Assembly: GCA_029582165.1 (NCBI GenBank)
Contig: CM055869.1
Span: forward strand, 5,798,425 to 5,862,424
Source: Portulaca oleracea
Lineage: Eukaryota; Streptophyta; Magnoliopsida; Caryophyllales; Portulacaceae
Direction: 5' to 3'
Length of the DNA: 64,000 nucleotides
Shown: positions 22,864-35,309 of the stretch, in pieces
Position numbering within the stretch: position 1 is the first letter of the stretch
Layout of the letters: each line of letters opens with the position of its first letter
Notes under the pieces: generated by a model
The model's database searches: none
Told to the model about the DNA's origin: nothing
Seen by the model: the letters and a program-made list of their open reading frames with translations, nothing else
Position numbers and translations under genes: made by a program

Positions 22864-24426
22864 TCATTGCCATGCACACGATGCAACAAGGGCTCGGTTC
22901 ATCCAGCCCAGGTAAAGAGCTCCATCTCTTTCTTCAAGTCCGTAACTCCTGCTATACTTCTGCAGAAGGCTCCTGATAGTAGCATTCACTAATGGGCTCA
23001 ATGGGTACGGCCTAAACCCAGCCATCAAGAACCGGGACCTCCACTTTCCTAAAACCTCGTGTCGTTCCACCCTCTCAGCACCCTCGCATGCTATCACATT
23101 AACTATGTCTCTTGCCAAACAGTGCTGCTCGACGTTGATGCGTTCCTTGTGGTCTCTCGGGAGGCAAACGTCGATTGACTCAAAAATGGCGGTGTAGTAA
23201 TCTAGAGTCTCGAGAAACCGGGGCAGAAATGGGGCCGTGTTTGTGTTGGATTCCTGCTCAACGAGGGTGACCACCTTGGGGGAGAAGCTCTTCACCAGCC
23301 TCAGCAACTGGTCTCTGTGATTCTCGGGCCCCACGCTTTCATCGGGCATGTGATGCAGCATGAATGGGAAGTTCACTGCTAGGGCTTCTCCGGGTTGAAA
23401 CACCAGGTTTTGAAGCCTGACACCGGACCCACTAAGAGATGCAGCGTGGAACTCAAAGGGTAGGTTGCAAGCCCGGGCTAGTCCAAACAGTCTCTTCCCT
23501 ACAATGTCGAGCCCTCCTCCTCGAGCATACTGAGATTGCGAATCATCAATGCCCGTTATACGGACCTGTGGCGGCCCACCAGGCCGGGCAGCCAGGGCTT
23601 GGATAAGGCTGATCCACTGACTCCCTTGAGCTATCTGAAAATCAATTATGTGAATCTTGCTCTCGTTCTTCATGGCCTCAGCAATCGCCCCGTTTGCTGA
23701 CATGTACCCAAACTTGAAGTACGGGCAGACTTCGTAGAGTAGATGCATATAGGAGAGGAGTTCACCACTAGTAGGCTCCTTGCATCTTAGGGCTTTGTAG
23801 ATGGAACTTCCCGAAGAAGACAACCGAGCAACTAACCCTTCCAACATGTAGGCTCCTAACCTCTGAATCGGTTCCCCAGAGACTGAAACCATATGGCGTA
23901 GCTCTGATATCAACCACTCTGCTGTTAGCAAATCATCGTCTGATACTGCTTTAGCACAAGCAACTAGCACTTCTTTGAGGCTCCCCCTGGCTACCATCTC
24001 CAACAAATGTTTCCCGTTCTCGGGCTCTGGTGGTATGGGCTCGGATTCGCCTCCTGATGGAGCAGCATCCCACGAGTCCAAGTCATCCGGAGTGGGCCCC
24101 AGCATGACAGTCTCGAGCTCTCTGAGTTTGTGTCTCAAGTCGACAATGTCACGAACGAAGCATGAGTCGATTGCTGGAGAGCCATTCACGGTGTCCTGGG
24201 AGTCACTCTGGAGGTCTGAGGAAGAGGATTCGAATTCGGGCTGCGAAGCTGGACTCCTGTTGTAAGATATGCTGGCAGGAGACGGGGAACTGAAAAGTTG
24301 ATCGCCACCCATCATAGACGAAGATTCAAGGGTGCAATACAGCCCTGGCCCACCCTTGATAAAACATGGATTGTCATACTGGTTCTGAAATAGTGGCCAA
24401 TCACTAGGAGTCGTTGGCTTCTGCAT
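22864..24426 (-). CDS. GRAS-family transcriptional regulator, PAT1 branch (520 aa)
   Basis: A single uninterrupted frame of 520 aa. The variable N-terminus holds the PAT1-branch motifs YCTLESSS (residues about 30-37), SPDx-like Ser-rich stretches and FVRDIVDLRHKLRELETVMLG. The GRAS domain follows: LHR I from LKEVLVACAKAVSDDD, a VHIID-type motif IHIIDFQIAQGSQW, LHR II, PFYRE-region sequence around DYYTAIFESIDVCLPRD, RVERHEVLGKWRSR, and a SAW motif ending ALYLGWMNRALVASCAW. Length and end fit full-length PAT1/SCL5/SCL13/CIGR proteins. Family members act in phytochrome A, gibberellin or chitin responses as nuclear co-regulators; which applies here cannot be told. GRAS coding regions are typically intronless, as here. 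A splice acceptor lies 3 nt before the ATG (CCTAG|TCAATG on the minus strand), so the mRNA has a leader intron. Confidence 0.95.
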   Translation of the reverse strand: MQKPTTPSDWPLFQNQYDNPCFIKGGPGLYCTLESSSMMGGDQLFSSPSPASISYNRSPASQPEFESSSSDLQSDSQDTVNGSPAIDSCFVRDIVDLRHKLRELETVMLGPTPDDLDSWDAAPSGGESEPIPPEPENGKHLLEMVARGSLKEVLVACAKAVSDDDLLTAEWLISELRHMVSVSGEPIQRLGAYMLEGLVARLSSSGSSIYKALRCKEPTSGELLSYMHLLYEVCPYFKFGYMSANGAIAEAMKNESKIHIIDFQIAQGSQWISLIQALAARPGGPPQVRITGIDDSQSQYARGGGLDIVGKRLFGLARACNLPFEFHAASLSGSGVRLQNLVFQPGEALAVNFPFMLHHMPDESVGPENHRDQLLRLVKSFSPKVVTLVEQESNTNTAPFLPRFLETLDYYTAIFESIDVCLPRDHKERINVEQHCLARDIVNVIACEGAERVERHEVLGKWRSRFLMAGFRPYPLSPLVNATIRSLLQKYSRSYGLEERDGALYLGWMNRALVASCAWQ

Positions 24427-25359
24427 TGACTAGGAAAAGATCTCCGGAGTATTACAGCGAAATAAAGCAGCGAGCAACTAACACTTCCTTTTTAACACCT
24501 CATCTGCGAGAAAAATACAGCTGTGTTGTCTTCTTTGAAGGCTTCAAAGTGACAAATTCTGCATGGAAGGCAAATAAAATGCGCCAGAAAAAGATGAAAT
24601 CAGTAGAAAGTAGACATAAAGCCCACAATAACGTACAAGGAACTCTAAGATTCTAACATTCTCTAATTCGCTGTATTGAAATCGGGCTTTGAGTAAGCAG
24701 TTGAAATAGAGTATGCAACACAATTTCATGAAACACACATATACTAGGTCTTTTCATGGGTCTTCACAAACACAGTTTCTTTCTGGCAAAGCTAAATCTA
24801 ACTTTCACCTGTAATTGGGAAAACCTTTCATCATTTCTCAGAAAAACATTCAGGGTTGGTTAACTAAAGTCGGAAACAAACTGAAAACTGGTTTTGACGA
24901 GGTCTTTGGATAGCCTACACCAACATCAAGTGCTACACTGAACGTGAGTATGTATGACTTACACAGAATTCATAGAAGTTGAATGGTAATTTCTTATGAA
25001 GCACACAATTTTGAAGTACAATTATTCACTAAATAGCACTGTTGGAAGCCCGCTTCTACGGCGTAACATGACTCAAGATCCTCTAAACAGCGGATTTGGG
25101 ACGAGATTGTCTTTGTCTTGGAACAAGGTTGATCAGTTTAACCCCTCCGATGCTATGGTAAAGGCACATACTAGATCGCAGTCATACACAATATAATATA
25201 TTTTTTCTTCCCAGATAATCAATACAAATTGTGATATTAAAACAAGACTTGTCCTAATAATAATTGACAACTGCAGCAAGTGGGACCAATTAATTAGGTA
25301 TAAAATTAGTACCCAATAAAAGCTTCATCAAGTAGAACACTCAAGTTGTACACAAATAT

Positions 25360-26060
25360 CAATTACTCTCAGAACAGAATCAGAATCTATAAGATATATA
25401 ACCCTGCACAATTATCCATTAAATCAAACCAAACAAAACTCAGTGAATGATGAAATCTAAGCTTCATCGAAAACCCAATTGCATGTATTCTCTAAATAGG
25501 TTATTAATCATTAGGTTTACCAACATAAATCATAATCCCCTTTCACAGTTACTTAAGGAGTTAAAAGAAGTATTCAATTGTTTTATCGTCCCAACTCTGA
25601 GCGATGAAGACATGAAAAGAATCCACCAGACAGGTAGGTGGGGTGGGGGAGATATCAAATACACAAACCCATCACAAAAGGACCAGTTTACCCACAAATC
25701 AATCTATCGACCCAGAAAACTACACTTGGGAAAAAGAGGGGACAGAAGATGGTTAACCTTCTTCAGAAGTAACAACCTGAAAAATGAATCACATCCATAA
25801 GCTACGACGACGCTTAGAATCGACAGGGTTTGAAAGGATCTAGATAGATGACAGTATCCTTAATTACAAGCAACATCTCAACAAACTGCGGGCAAGAAAA
25901 TTGCAACACAAGTTTCAATCAAGTAGGCATTTTTCTTTCAAGAATTAAAGCACAAGTTAGGTCTGAAATTGAAAGGACCCACAATGAACCAGCAAGGTAA
26001 CAACACATTTCTGAAAAGACTAACAAGAAAATCATGACAACGTTACCACCCACAAATTCA
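25360..26060 (-). repeat. Duplicated GRAS upstream module, proximal copy
   Basis: Blocks in order (plus strand): ATTAAATCAAACCAAACAAA (about 25420), ATCAATCTATCGACCCAGAA (about 25698), TTTCAATCAAGTAGGCATTT (about 25912) and GTTACCACCCA (26043). Each has a diverged counterpart in the same order at 28.5-29.15 kb with similar spacing. Confidence 0.6.
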
Positions 26061-27209
26061 CAGTCCTATCAAGCCCTTGCAGAATGATAGAACGAAGCTC
26101 AAATTCAACACAAGCTTGAGTGATCACAAACCTCATTTGGCTACCAGAAGTTTCCGTTGGCTTTCTCCCTCTATCCCCAAAAGAATCAAATAAGATTTCA
26201 CACCAAAAGTTGTTTGCCTAGAGCCACAAAAAAAATTTCTCCTTGATTGGAATAGATTCCTGATGACTTTATAGCTGAATTTGGACAACAATTGACCTAA
26301 TTGTTGCACTGAATTGCATTTATGCCACCAACCACCTTCCTTAGATGCAGTAGTCACAAAACCTGGATTTATCAGATGATGTGTCCGTTTTGTTTGGTAT
26401 AGATTATACGAAAACAGAAAACAACGAATATGAAGATCTAATGGGTGGGTGACATGGGGTCAAGAAATGAATTTTGGGGCCTTATCTTTCAGATAAACTC
26501 ATATTTTATAAGGCAATAGTTATATGTATCACATTGTTCATTATGCTAATGTATTAAAAAAAAAATAAATAATAACAAGTTTACTTGATCAACATGTGTT
26601 AAATGATATTAATAAGATATACTAACTGTTTATACTCTTATTTTATAGCATGTTTAATTGTCTATCATGTCTGACTTTACAAATTTGAAAACCCCAACTT
26701 GCTTATTGTGGAATGACACAAAATAAGAGCTTTCTTCTTTGTAGTTGAATTTTTTCTGTTGGAACAGGACAAATTAAGGGTCTTCTCTTTAGTAGGTGAA
26801 GTCTTGCCATTTCTAGTTTCCAAGTACACAAGTTCCTTTGTAATTTTGACCATTCCAGAAGTGGAGGCTACAATCAAGGTAGTTTTCTATCTCATAGACC
26901 TTCCATGAATTTGAATGAATGACCAACTATTAAATAAGCGTGTCCTTTTCCCTCCCTTTTTCAACTTTTATGTACCCTATAGCAATGAAGTGCTATTAAC
27001 AAACAAGTTCGGTTTGGGAATTGAAAAATATGCACACTATTAGGAAATCAATGCTCATAATCTATATGGTAACTATCTGAACGCAAATCTGACCTAACTG
27101 GAAGGAAGGAAAGCTATCCAACGGCTGATCAAGCCAAATGACGGGTTAGCTTGAATTTAATCTATAGACTTATCTGCCTAACATCACAATCATCATCTTG
27201 TGTGCTTCC

Positions 27210-27320
27210 GACCTAAGAGTAGCAAAAAAGTGAGACAACTAGCTAGATTTTACATAGCTAAATGTGTTTTTAAACCCCCCCCCCCCCCCCCAAAAAAAAA
27301 AAAAACACACACACGCACAA
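27210..27320. repeat. C-tract/A-tract low-complexity repeat
   Basis: About 17 C followed by about 13 A and a CA repeat at roughly 27275-27315. Likely unstable and error-prone in assembly. Confidence 0.8.
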
Positions 27321-28539
27321 CAACCCCTCGAAAGGACTATCTTGAATCGTTTCCATGGTTCTCAACAGAAGAAGTCATTTCTAGAATGATCACAGGTGAG
27401 GAAAAAACAGACAACTATGCACATGCAAGTGAGCCAGTTTAGGGTGATCAAATCTAATTTCTCCCACAGACAGGATCCTCTATGGAGTGGCTCCGAAAAA
27501 TTTAAGGATCTGTTTGGTTACCCAGAATATAGTTATGGCTAACTGCAAAAGCAACGGATGTCTCAATCTGTGGGATTGCTCCCACTGAAATGCTGAGAGC
27601 ACTAAACAGTGCAATCAGCGACTGACTTCTAGAGGAGACAAATGCCGGTGAAATTTATGAATCATGATTTCTTCAGAAGTGCATATCATATTCAAGCATA
27701 CAGTACAATACTAAAATCTGATTCTGAATGCTGCTGGCATTTCGCTAAAGGTAGAGACAAAATAACATACAAATTCTGTTGAGATTTCTAGGCATTTCCC
27801 TTGTGCACGCTGAAGTTAAAGTGGCCGTATTTACAAGTGAGGTGTGGATGGCTACATAGATTCAGCAAAGAAAGAATCGTAACACAGCAGAACAAGTCCT
27901 ACAAATGGAACTATGACGCGTTCAGGGCAGTACAGAAAGTATACCTGAAGAAACTGTTGTACACTTGTTTTCTAAAGTTGACATGACTCAGAAAATCCTG
28001 CAAGACATTGGCTCTAGTCACTGTGAATGTCAACGTAAACACAGATTTCCAGCTGTGCTGTGTTAAATTGTAGTGGGGAATGAGATGCTAACAATCCAAA
28101 GGGGAGAAACGATGGTGAAAGTGATACTGTGAAATGATACCATTCCTGGTGTTGACAACATTAGCCTCAGCATCTAAGAGATCGATGATATTTTGCTGTC
28201 GGTCTTAATGTAAGCGGGTTCAGTCATCGTGACCAACGTAGTGAAATATAATTGGTTGGATTTTGATTGCTTATCTTCTACCAAAAAGAAGGGAGAAACC
28301 CCGGATTCATGCGGGGTAAGTTTATGTACATCTTTAACTCTCCTATACCGCGTTTGTGGGGCCGATAGTTATTATACACATATATGTGTAGTTTTCAAGA
28401 TAATCAAAACAAAAATCGTGGTGTCAAATACAAGATCTATAACGATGAGATCGACAGCGACATATCGTGGGACCGAATAATTGAGAAGCATACAATGAAA
28501 GCTTCAACTAGTGGAGCACTTATCTCATATATCAGTTCA

Positions 28540-29160
28540 ATTGAGAAGAGAATAAGAATCAATACCCATGAACAGGTACTTGTTAAATCAAATCAAGCAA
28601 AGTTCAATGAATCCTGAAATCTGAACTTTACTGAAACCCTTAAATTGCAGAAAGGCCCATCTAAATTAAGCACTAACATTAAGAGCTATGACTTAAGAAG
28701 TTATTTGCTTCATGGTCCCAATTATCAACTCATGTTATAATGGATTGACAAAGGCATAAAAGGAATCCAGAGAGAGAGAGAGAGAGAGAGAGCAACCCTG
28801 GACCACTGAAAGGATAACTTTAACCACATCAATCTATCTACCCAGAAAGCTACAAGGACACACTATGAGAGACAGAGAGAAGATCTAATTTGAAGAAGGA
28901 AAACACCTGAAAAGATACAAAGATGCATGCTAAAACTCTTCAGCAATTGAGAGAGCAAACAATTTATCAGCAAATAACAGTACAGAAAACTGAAACAGCA
29001 ACTTCAATCAACTGGGCATTTGTGTTTCAGCATCAAAACCCTTTCAAATCATGACTGAAATTAGAAGACTTTCACAGTCTATGAATCAACCAACAACAAC
29101 AACAACCCATTACCACAGAATTCAGCAAGAAGTGAAAGAGAAACTTACCACCCAGAAAGC
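28540..29160 (-). repeat. Duplicated GRAS upstream module, distal copy
   Basis: Counterpart blocks (plus strand): GTTAAATCAAATCAAGCAAA (about 28585), ATCAATCTATCTACCCAGAA (about 28828), CTTCAATCAACTGGGCATTT (about 29001) and CTTACCACCCA (29144). A GA dinucleotide repeat (28773-28796) is inserted in this copy only. Confidence 0.6.
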
Positions 29161-29511
29161 AGAACCATTTTCATGGAATTGGGGAAGATAGAATGAGGGT
29201 TCAAATGTAAGAAAAGAGAAAGATCTAAACTGGGGAAAAACAATGAACCCGCATGGAATTTAATGAAAAAGATGGCAACTTTAGAGTGCACACTACTAAC
29301 CTTGTCTGGGGTAATTGCAATGGATGTATGGTCTTTCCGTAAACAAAAGAATCAAAACATGTCTCCTTCTACTTTATTGTCTCCACCTCATGCCCACTAA
29401 CATAGCCGCTCACTCGGTTGTGTAGATTCTCCTGAGCCTTTTATACTACATCTACACAGATGATTGACCTTTCTGTTCAACCAAATTGCATTTTCGCCAT
29501 CACAAGTAGCA

Positions 29512-29690
29512 TTAGGCGAAAATTCAGGTCTGGGTAAATTCGGGTCAGACAAATTCGATCAATATAAAAAATCGAACAAGGAGTTGGATTTTGTGTGCCT
29601 CCTTGAGGCTCCCATAGTTATCTTCTTTTTCTTTAAAAAAAATAGTGTTAAGCGTCTTCGAGGTCAGACTTGTTTTGATCGAAATTAGCA
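29512..29690. repeat. Relic of the 7883-type hAT MITE
   Basis: ATTAGGCGAAAATTCAGG and GGGTAAATTCGGGTCAGAC follow the left arm of the 289-bp element at 7883-8171; the right side ends GATCGAAATTAGCACTC. The termini and target duplication are eroded. Confidence 0.5.
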
Positions 29691-29975
29691 CTCTGCTTTG
29701 TCGATAAGGAGAAAGTCTTTGTGTTAGGACTTTGTTCTTGATATGCTACAATGGAAACTGGACATAGGATTGGTAAATCAAAACCTTATGCAAGCTCAAG
29801 AGAAAAAGTGGACTTCAAATCACATACTAAGAGAAAGATTCCAGAGAAGTACAAGAAAACAGAAATTTTTTTGTATCTATCAATAGTTACTTTTTTAAGC
29901 AAATGTATAAATTTATTTTTTTAGCCCATTAATTTAATTAACCCAGTGATGTATTAACAGATATATAAATTGTGG

Positions 29976-30208
29976 ACTTATGAGCATCAAATTTAGTTTT
30001 ATGAACATTCTAGTTTATGTTTATGACTTATGAGCATTCAAATTTAGGTTTATAAGCATTCTGGTTCAAATTTATGAGCATTCAAATTTAGGTTTATGAA
30101 CATTCTTGTTCAAGTTTATGAGCATTCAAATTTAGATTTATGAACATTCTAATTTAGGGTTATGAGCATTTTAATTCAGGTTTACGAGCATTTATATTCA
30201 GTTTTACT
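29976..30208. repeat. 22-bp tandem repeat array (about 10 units)
   Basis: Units follow TTATGAGCATTCAAATTTAG plus GT, alternating with TTATGAACATTCTGGTTCAA plus GT, so the array has a two-unit higher order of about 44 bp in its central part. Divergence grows toward both edges. It ends directly before the LINE at 30222. Confidence 0.85.
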
Positions 30209-30221
30209 AATTTCAAAGTTG

Positions 30222-31805
30222 AGCTGCTGGAAGACCTGCTGTCTCTCAAAAGCTGGCAGGCTCATTCTCATTAAATCAGTCCTCAATAGTCTTCCCACAT
30301 ATTACCTTTCCTTATTCAAGATGCCAAAATCAGTTGCAAGAGAAATCATCAGCATCCAAAGAAGGTTTTTTTGGGGTGGAAAAGAAGGTCGAAAACTGAG
30401 CCCTCCCATTAATTGGAGCCTAATTCAAAAACCTAAGGAAGATGGAGGCCTTGGGGTTGGAGACATTTTAATGAAAAACACGGCTCTCCTTTTCAAGTGG
30501 TGGTGGAAGTATGGGACTGAAGAAGGTATTTTGTGGAGAAGGGTGGTCAATTCGGTGCATAATGAAGATGAATGTCTACTTCCGAATGCATTCAGATTGC
30601 GAGAGCCGGGGCTATGGAGAGACATAAAAAAACTAGCCTCTGAAGAAGGTCTTGTACAATCAAGCTTCAAAAGGAACTTAAAGCTTAATCTGGGAGATGG
30701 AAGGAAGGTTCGTTTTTGGGATGATATTTGGGAGGATCATGAAAGTTTGAGGAAGCTGTATCCAGAGTTGTATAAATTGTCGTCCCAGAAAAAATGTGTA
30801 GTAGCTGATATGGGTTGGTTTGAGGGGCATTGTTGGGTATGGTGTCTCACTTGGATTAGAGAACTCAATGAACATGAAAAGGAAAAAGAGCAAGAGTTGA
30901 AAGCGAGGCTGATGCAGCATTACCCTGAAAATGGTGTTGCTGATTCAATCGAATGGGCTGGGGCTGGCTGTTACACTGTCAAGGAGATGATAAGACAAGC
31001 AAAGGTACTAGCTAGAGGTGGTGTGATTATTGATTCAGTGGTCAGCAAGGCTTGGCTAAAAATTGCACCTACAAGGGTTGAACTTATGGTTTGGATGGCA
31101 TTGGTTGGTAAGCTAAACACAAGGACATACCTGAAGCGAAGAGGTGCTCTATCTGAGGAGCAAGACATATGCCCCTTCTGTGATGCTCCAGGGGAAGACA
31201 TTGACCATCTTTTTCTTCGATGTGGTTTCACAGCAGCGGTCTGGCATCAGTTACAGCAGGAGTGGGGCAGCAGAATTCCTCCCACCACCAATTTCAAGTT
31301 GTGATTTGAACAATGGATTGAAATGCACATCCCGAATTGAACGAGGAAAAAGCTCTGGATTGCAACATGCTTTGCTGCTGTCTGGACTATTTGGCGGCAC
31401 AGGAACGAAGTGGTTTTTGACAACAAACCTCAAGACATCATCTTGGTTGTGGATTTAATCAAGAGAAGGGTTTCATTGTGGGCCGTTGTTTGGAAAGAAC
31501 ACATGCCTTATTCTGCTGTGCAGCTTCAGAGTAATTTTCATCAGTTGCAATTCATGTTTGGCTAAGTTGTATACTGTGCGTTTTATGACTCAATTGTCTT
31601 GAGGTGGAGTTTGATGCTAGGTGCCTCTGTTGGACAGTGCAACTTGTGGTTTTTTGTCTTGGATGCTTGGTCCTGTGTGTGTCTTGGTATGTTCTATCCG
31701 GCACTCTGTCTGTCTGTGCCGTGTCTTTTGTATGCGTCTGTTGGCGCCTTGTCTTTGTTTCAATAAAATGGGGCTACTGCCCTTTAACTTTCGAAAAAAA
31801 AAAGT
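30222..31805 (+). pseudogene. 5'-truncated LINE retrotransposon (RT C-terminus and zf-RVT)
   Basis: An open frame to 31304 begins inside the reverse transcriptase with AGRLILIKSVLNSLPTYYLS, then RRFFWGG and GGLGVGD, and continues to the zinc-binding zf-RVT segment: TRVELMVWMALVGKLNTRTY and CPFCDAPGEDIDHLFLRCGF, with Cys-x2-Cys and His-x4-Cys intact. A frameshift near 31300 then leads to a C-terminal part (LWIATCFAAVWTIWRHRNEV, frame restored by eye). The element ends with AATAAAATGGGG and an A-tract at about 31793-31804. The catalytic RT core and ORF1 are absent, so it is a dead insertion. The long remaining frame suggests it is not very old. Confidence 0.88.
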
Positions 31806-34512
31806 ATTTGGTTAAAGACAAGAATGCTATAATGGTTGGACTAGGATGTGCATTGAGATTTGGTTAAAGACAAATGGGGATCCATTATTTTTTTAAAATA
31901 AAAAGGAAAAGTAAAAGAAGAAAATTGGGAGGCGTGTAACTCGGCCCAAGATAAGCACCATACTCTTGGGATCACTATTATTTTTTTTTAGCGTAAATGA
32001 GGTCGGATTGACCCATCTTTTATAGGGTAATTTGAAGTAAGAAGCTAACGTACCCATGGTTAGAAACCTTCTAAATATAAAACAGGTACCTAAAAAAATA
32101 TTCTTTAAAAAAATAGCAAAACAAGGCGCTAAAATAAAAAGCACATGAGAAAACTGTTATTTTGTGGAGGTTGAGAAAGTTTGTTTTCCAATGAAAAAAT
32201 GAAACTTAATTATATTCAAACTTTCCAAAATATTCCTCAAAACTTTTATAAATAATAAACAAGAATTGTTTTGCTACAATTTTTTTTCACAATTTCATGC
32301 ATAAACCAAATACTATTAAAATAATTTACTTAGAAAAAAAATTCCCAGAAAAAACTTCGTGAGAAAACATTTTGATAAAATTAAAGGAACAAAACGTACC
32401 ATAAATCAAAAGTCAAAGTTTTGTTTGGAATTTAGATAAGTGCAAAATAATGCAGATTTAATTGGTAGACTACACATTATATATGGTCAATATTTGTTTC
32501 TTCTAATTTAGATAAAGAGTTGTGTGTTATTGTTTGTGAGGGTACTTTTGGTACAATCCTTGAGAATTATTTAGAGTTGTTTGTTTATCCTTGTTTATAT
32601 ATATATATATATATATTCCTTTTGGGGGAGGCTATTACTCATGTTGATTTCAAAGAATAGTTTTTCTGGAGGGTTTCCACATGTGGTCAATCATTTTACG
32701 TATGACATTTTCAACAATTTTAGTATTTACAAAAAATAAAAACTGATGCTTACCTGGTTATTAACATAATGTTAAAAGAGTTTAAAAAAAAAACATAATG
32801 TCAAAAGAGATTGATTATACATACAACTAGTTCATATTCATATTATATCAGTTGCCAATAATTTTTTTTCCATACAAAACTCTCAACTTGCTTCATTTGG
32901 TGAGACAATGTGAATCCAAGTCTAGACTACTTTGAATTCCAAGTAAATGACCTCCATTGGTATTTTGACTAGAAAAGGTTGAGGTTTATAAATAATCAAG
33001 GTAGTTTCTAACTAATGGACTCTTACACTCTTTTTCTTTCCTACTTTAAGGCTTATATATGTTAAATCACTAAAGCTTGCTGGAATATTTTTGTCCTATT
33101 TTTATAGCTATATTGCTCAAATTTAGTTAATTATCAAATGATTAAACAATATAATTGATGGAAATTTAATTGATGAGTTTTAGATATTGCCACTCCAAAT
33201 TGATTCTATATTTAATGATAATCATCTCACTTACAGAGTTTTAGATTTAATTAACTTATTTAAAGCTTAATTCAGTTTTGGAAAATCAAACTAAAGACCA
33301 ATCACGTCAAAGTTGGGTTGCTATGTAAACCATGCAAGCTTTAATTGGTACACAACTTGGTTCAAGTAGGGATTTGGAAAAGTGTATTATAAATACAAAT
33401 ACACGGTTCTAAAAAGTGTCACATATACTTTTAAAACTATATATATATATTTTTATTAATTTATTAAGAATTAAAAAACATAATTTTCAAAGCCAATAAA
33501 GATAGTACAATAAGATTGATCTATATGTCCAAAGGCTAGTATTAATCCATGTTTAATTAAAATTATAAGTTGTCTGAATTAGCCTCTTCATATATTCTCA
33601 TATATGGGGAGTGTTGTTTATGCTTAACAGTCAACGCAAATTTGGGCGAGATTGTCTCTTTTAGAAATTATAGTAAGACGAATTTTTTCTTTATAATTAA
33701 CATTAACATTATAATATAATAAAATAGTACTCTCTCTATTTCATATTAATTGTCATAATTTTAACTTTCAGGATCTTCAATATCACTATTTGATTGATAA
33801 TTTCTTCCATAATATATTATTAACAATTGCAATATTATACTTTTATGATATTATTTTTCGTTATGAATCTAATGGTGGTAATTTTATATAGCAACTCATA
33901 GTATATATTGAGAAATTTGACTACAGGATTTAAAAAAGACAATTAATATGAAATGGAGACACATGAGAACTACTAAAAGCTTGACTACTGCATGGTTGGA
34001 TGGATGATCAATGGCGTATAGAATTTTCTCATGCATGGTTCAATAAAACATTTCTAATTTTGGGAACTTTCAAGTTTCAATCAAAGCGTGTAAAATTCAA
34101 GTTCACTTCAAGAAAATCATTACACCAACTACATTAAAAAAGATTGTTACTTCACTTAAAAATAAAAAAAGTACTACCTCCTTCTCAAATTATGTGCCAC
34201 TTAGGGCATAAATGCATAATTTACAAAATTAAGAAATTTTTTCCTTTTCATTAAATTTCATAATTGGAAATAAGAAAAAAATGAATAAAATGATAAATAA
34301 AAAAGAAAAATGGTGAATAAAAGATAAAAATTGAAGAAAAAAATGTAATTAATAAATTTAATTTGATAAATTAATAATTAATGTGGTATTGAAATTATAA
34401 AGTGATACTCCACCTCTTGCAGCTTAATGTATGGTACTTGTGAGTGGTGGTCTTTGAGACTAGACATCATAATCATCATCAATCATTTTCTAGATAAGGT
34501 CCTCATAAGCAT
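31806..34512. other. AT-rich intergenic DNA, no gene seen
   Basis: Contains a TA dinucleotide repeat (about 32596-32618), a Stowaway-like copy at 33729-33960 and otherwise anonymous AT-rich sequence. The phrase ATTTGGTTAAAGACAA occurs twice just after the LINE tail (31805-31820 and 31858-31873). Confidence 0.5.
33729..33960. mobile_element. Stowaway MITE relic
   Basis: It runs from ACTCTCTCTATTTCATATTA through the family interior (TTTGATTGATAATTTCTTCC) to AATTAATATGAAATGGAGAC. The ends are degraded and the TA flanks are not clean. Confidence 0.6.
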
Positions 34513-34515
34513 TAA

Positions 34516-35285
34516 CGCCATGTTCGACAAAAATAGTGGATTCAGTAGCGGATAACGGTTGTGGTAACGGATGACGGTTTAGGGAGCGGATAGCGGTTAA
34601 ATTTTAGTGGATTGCTTATAGCTGTTTTAGTGGATAGCTTATAAAGAATATGTTCGGTAAAATTAGCTGTTGAGTTAACTGAGGACTATAAAATGACCAA
34701 AAAGGACGTTATTATTATTATTATTATAATTATAATAATAATAATAATTATTATTATTATTATTAAACTTCATAAAAATAACAACTTCAAATTAAACATC
34801 AACCTAACAAAATTAATATCACTTTAAAAATGAAAATACATGTTGCTAAGAATGAGATATTCTATGTTCAAAGGCTGATAATTAGGGATACTTTTTTCTC
34901 CAACTCTTTAAAAATACGGTTTTGCTAATCGTCGCCCTGGGGGCGATGGTTAAGATGGAATCTTATCCAATTTTTTTATTTTGTAAATCTTTTAAACATA
35001 ACAAAATATTATCTATTCAATTAAATATACCTAATATTTAATCTATCAATAGCAAGAATAGTAATAGGCAATTGGAGGGTAATATTGTAAATCAACTTCT
35101 TAAACGCTAATTCATATCACAAACGTTAGTGTGATTAACGTTTCAAAAATTTTTCAAAACGCTACTTAAAACTATATCCACTAATTTAAAACGCTAACTT
35201 ACCGAACACCTAAAATTTATAAAATAGAGTTTTAATTACATGAAAACGCTAACCGCTACCCTAAACGTTGTTGCCGAACACGGCC
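34516..35285. mobile_element. PIF/Harbinger-type MITE (770 bp)
   Basis: The ends CGCCATGTTCGACAAAAAT and CCGAACACGGCC are imperfect inverted repeats, flanked by TAA at 34513-34515 and 35286-35288. The subterminal regions have repeated AGCGGATA/TAACGGTT on the left and AACGCTAA/CCGCTA on the right. A microsatellite sits inside at 34709-34765. Confidence 0.8.
34709..34765. repeat. ATT/AAT microsatellite with dyad symmetry
   Basis: ATT repeats switch to AAT repeats through a short TATAATTATAA centre and then back to ATT repeats, so the stretch can fold on itself. Confidence 0.85.
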
Positions 35286-35309
35286 TAAATATGTTAGGTG
35301 CAAGTAATA

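Larger units (their letters stand above)
24430..29150 (-). promoter_or_regulatory. GRAS gene 5' leader intron(s) and promoter region
   Basis: On the minus strand an acceptor (TTTTCCTAG at 24439-24430) sits just upstream of the GRAS start codon. Candidate donors GGGTG|GTAACG (exon end 26047) and GGGTG|GTAAGT (exon end 29149) lie upstream in the two copies of a duplicated module. No other protein-coding gene is visible in this 4.7 kb. The first exon and promoter therefore probably lie near 26.05-26.4 kb, near 29.15-29.3 kb, or both. Splice-site choice is inferred from motifs only. Confidence 0.5.

Noticed and set aside
31251..31867. Frames at and after the LINE 3' end
   Set aside because: They are the frameshifted LINE C-terminus and its 3' untranslated region rather than separate genes.
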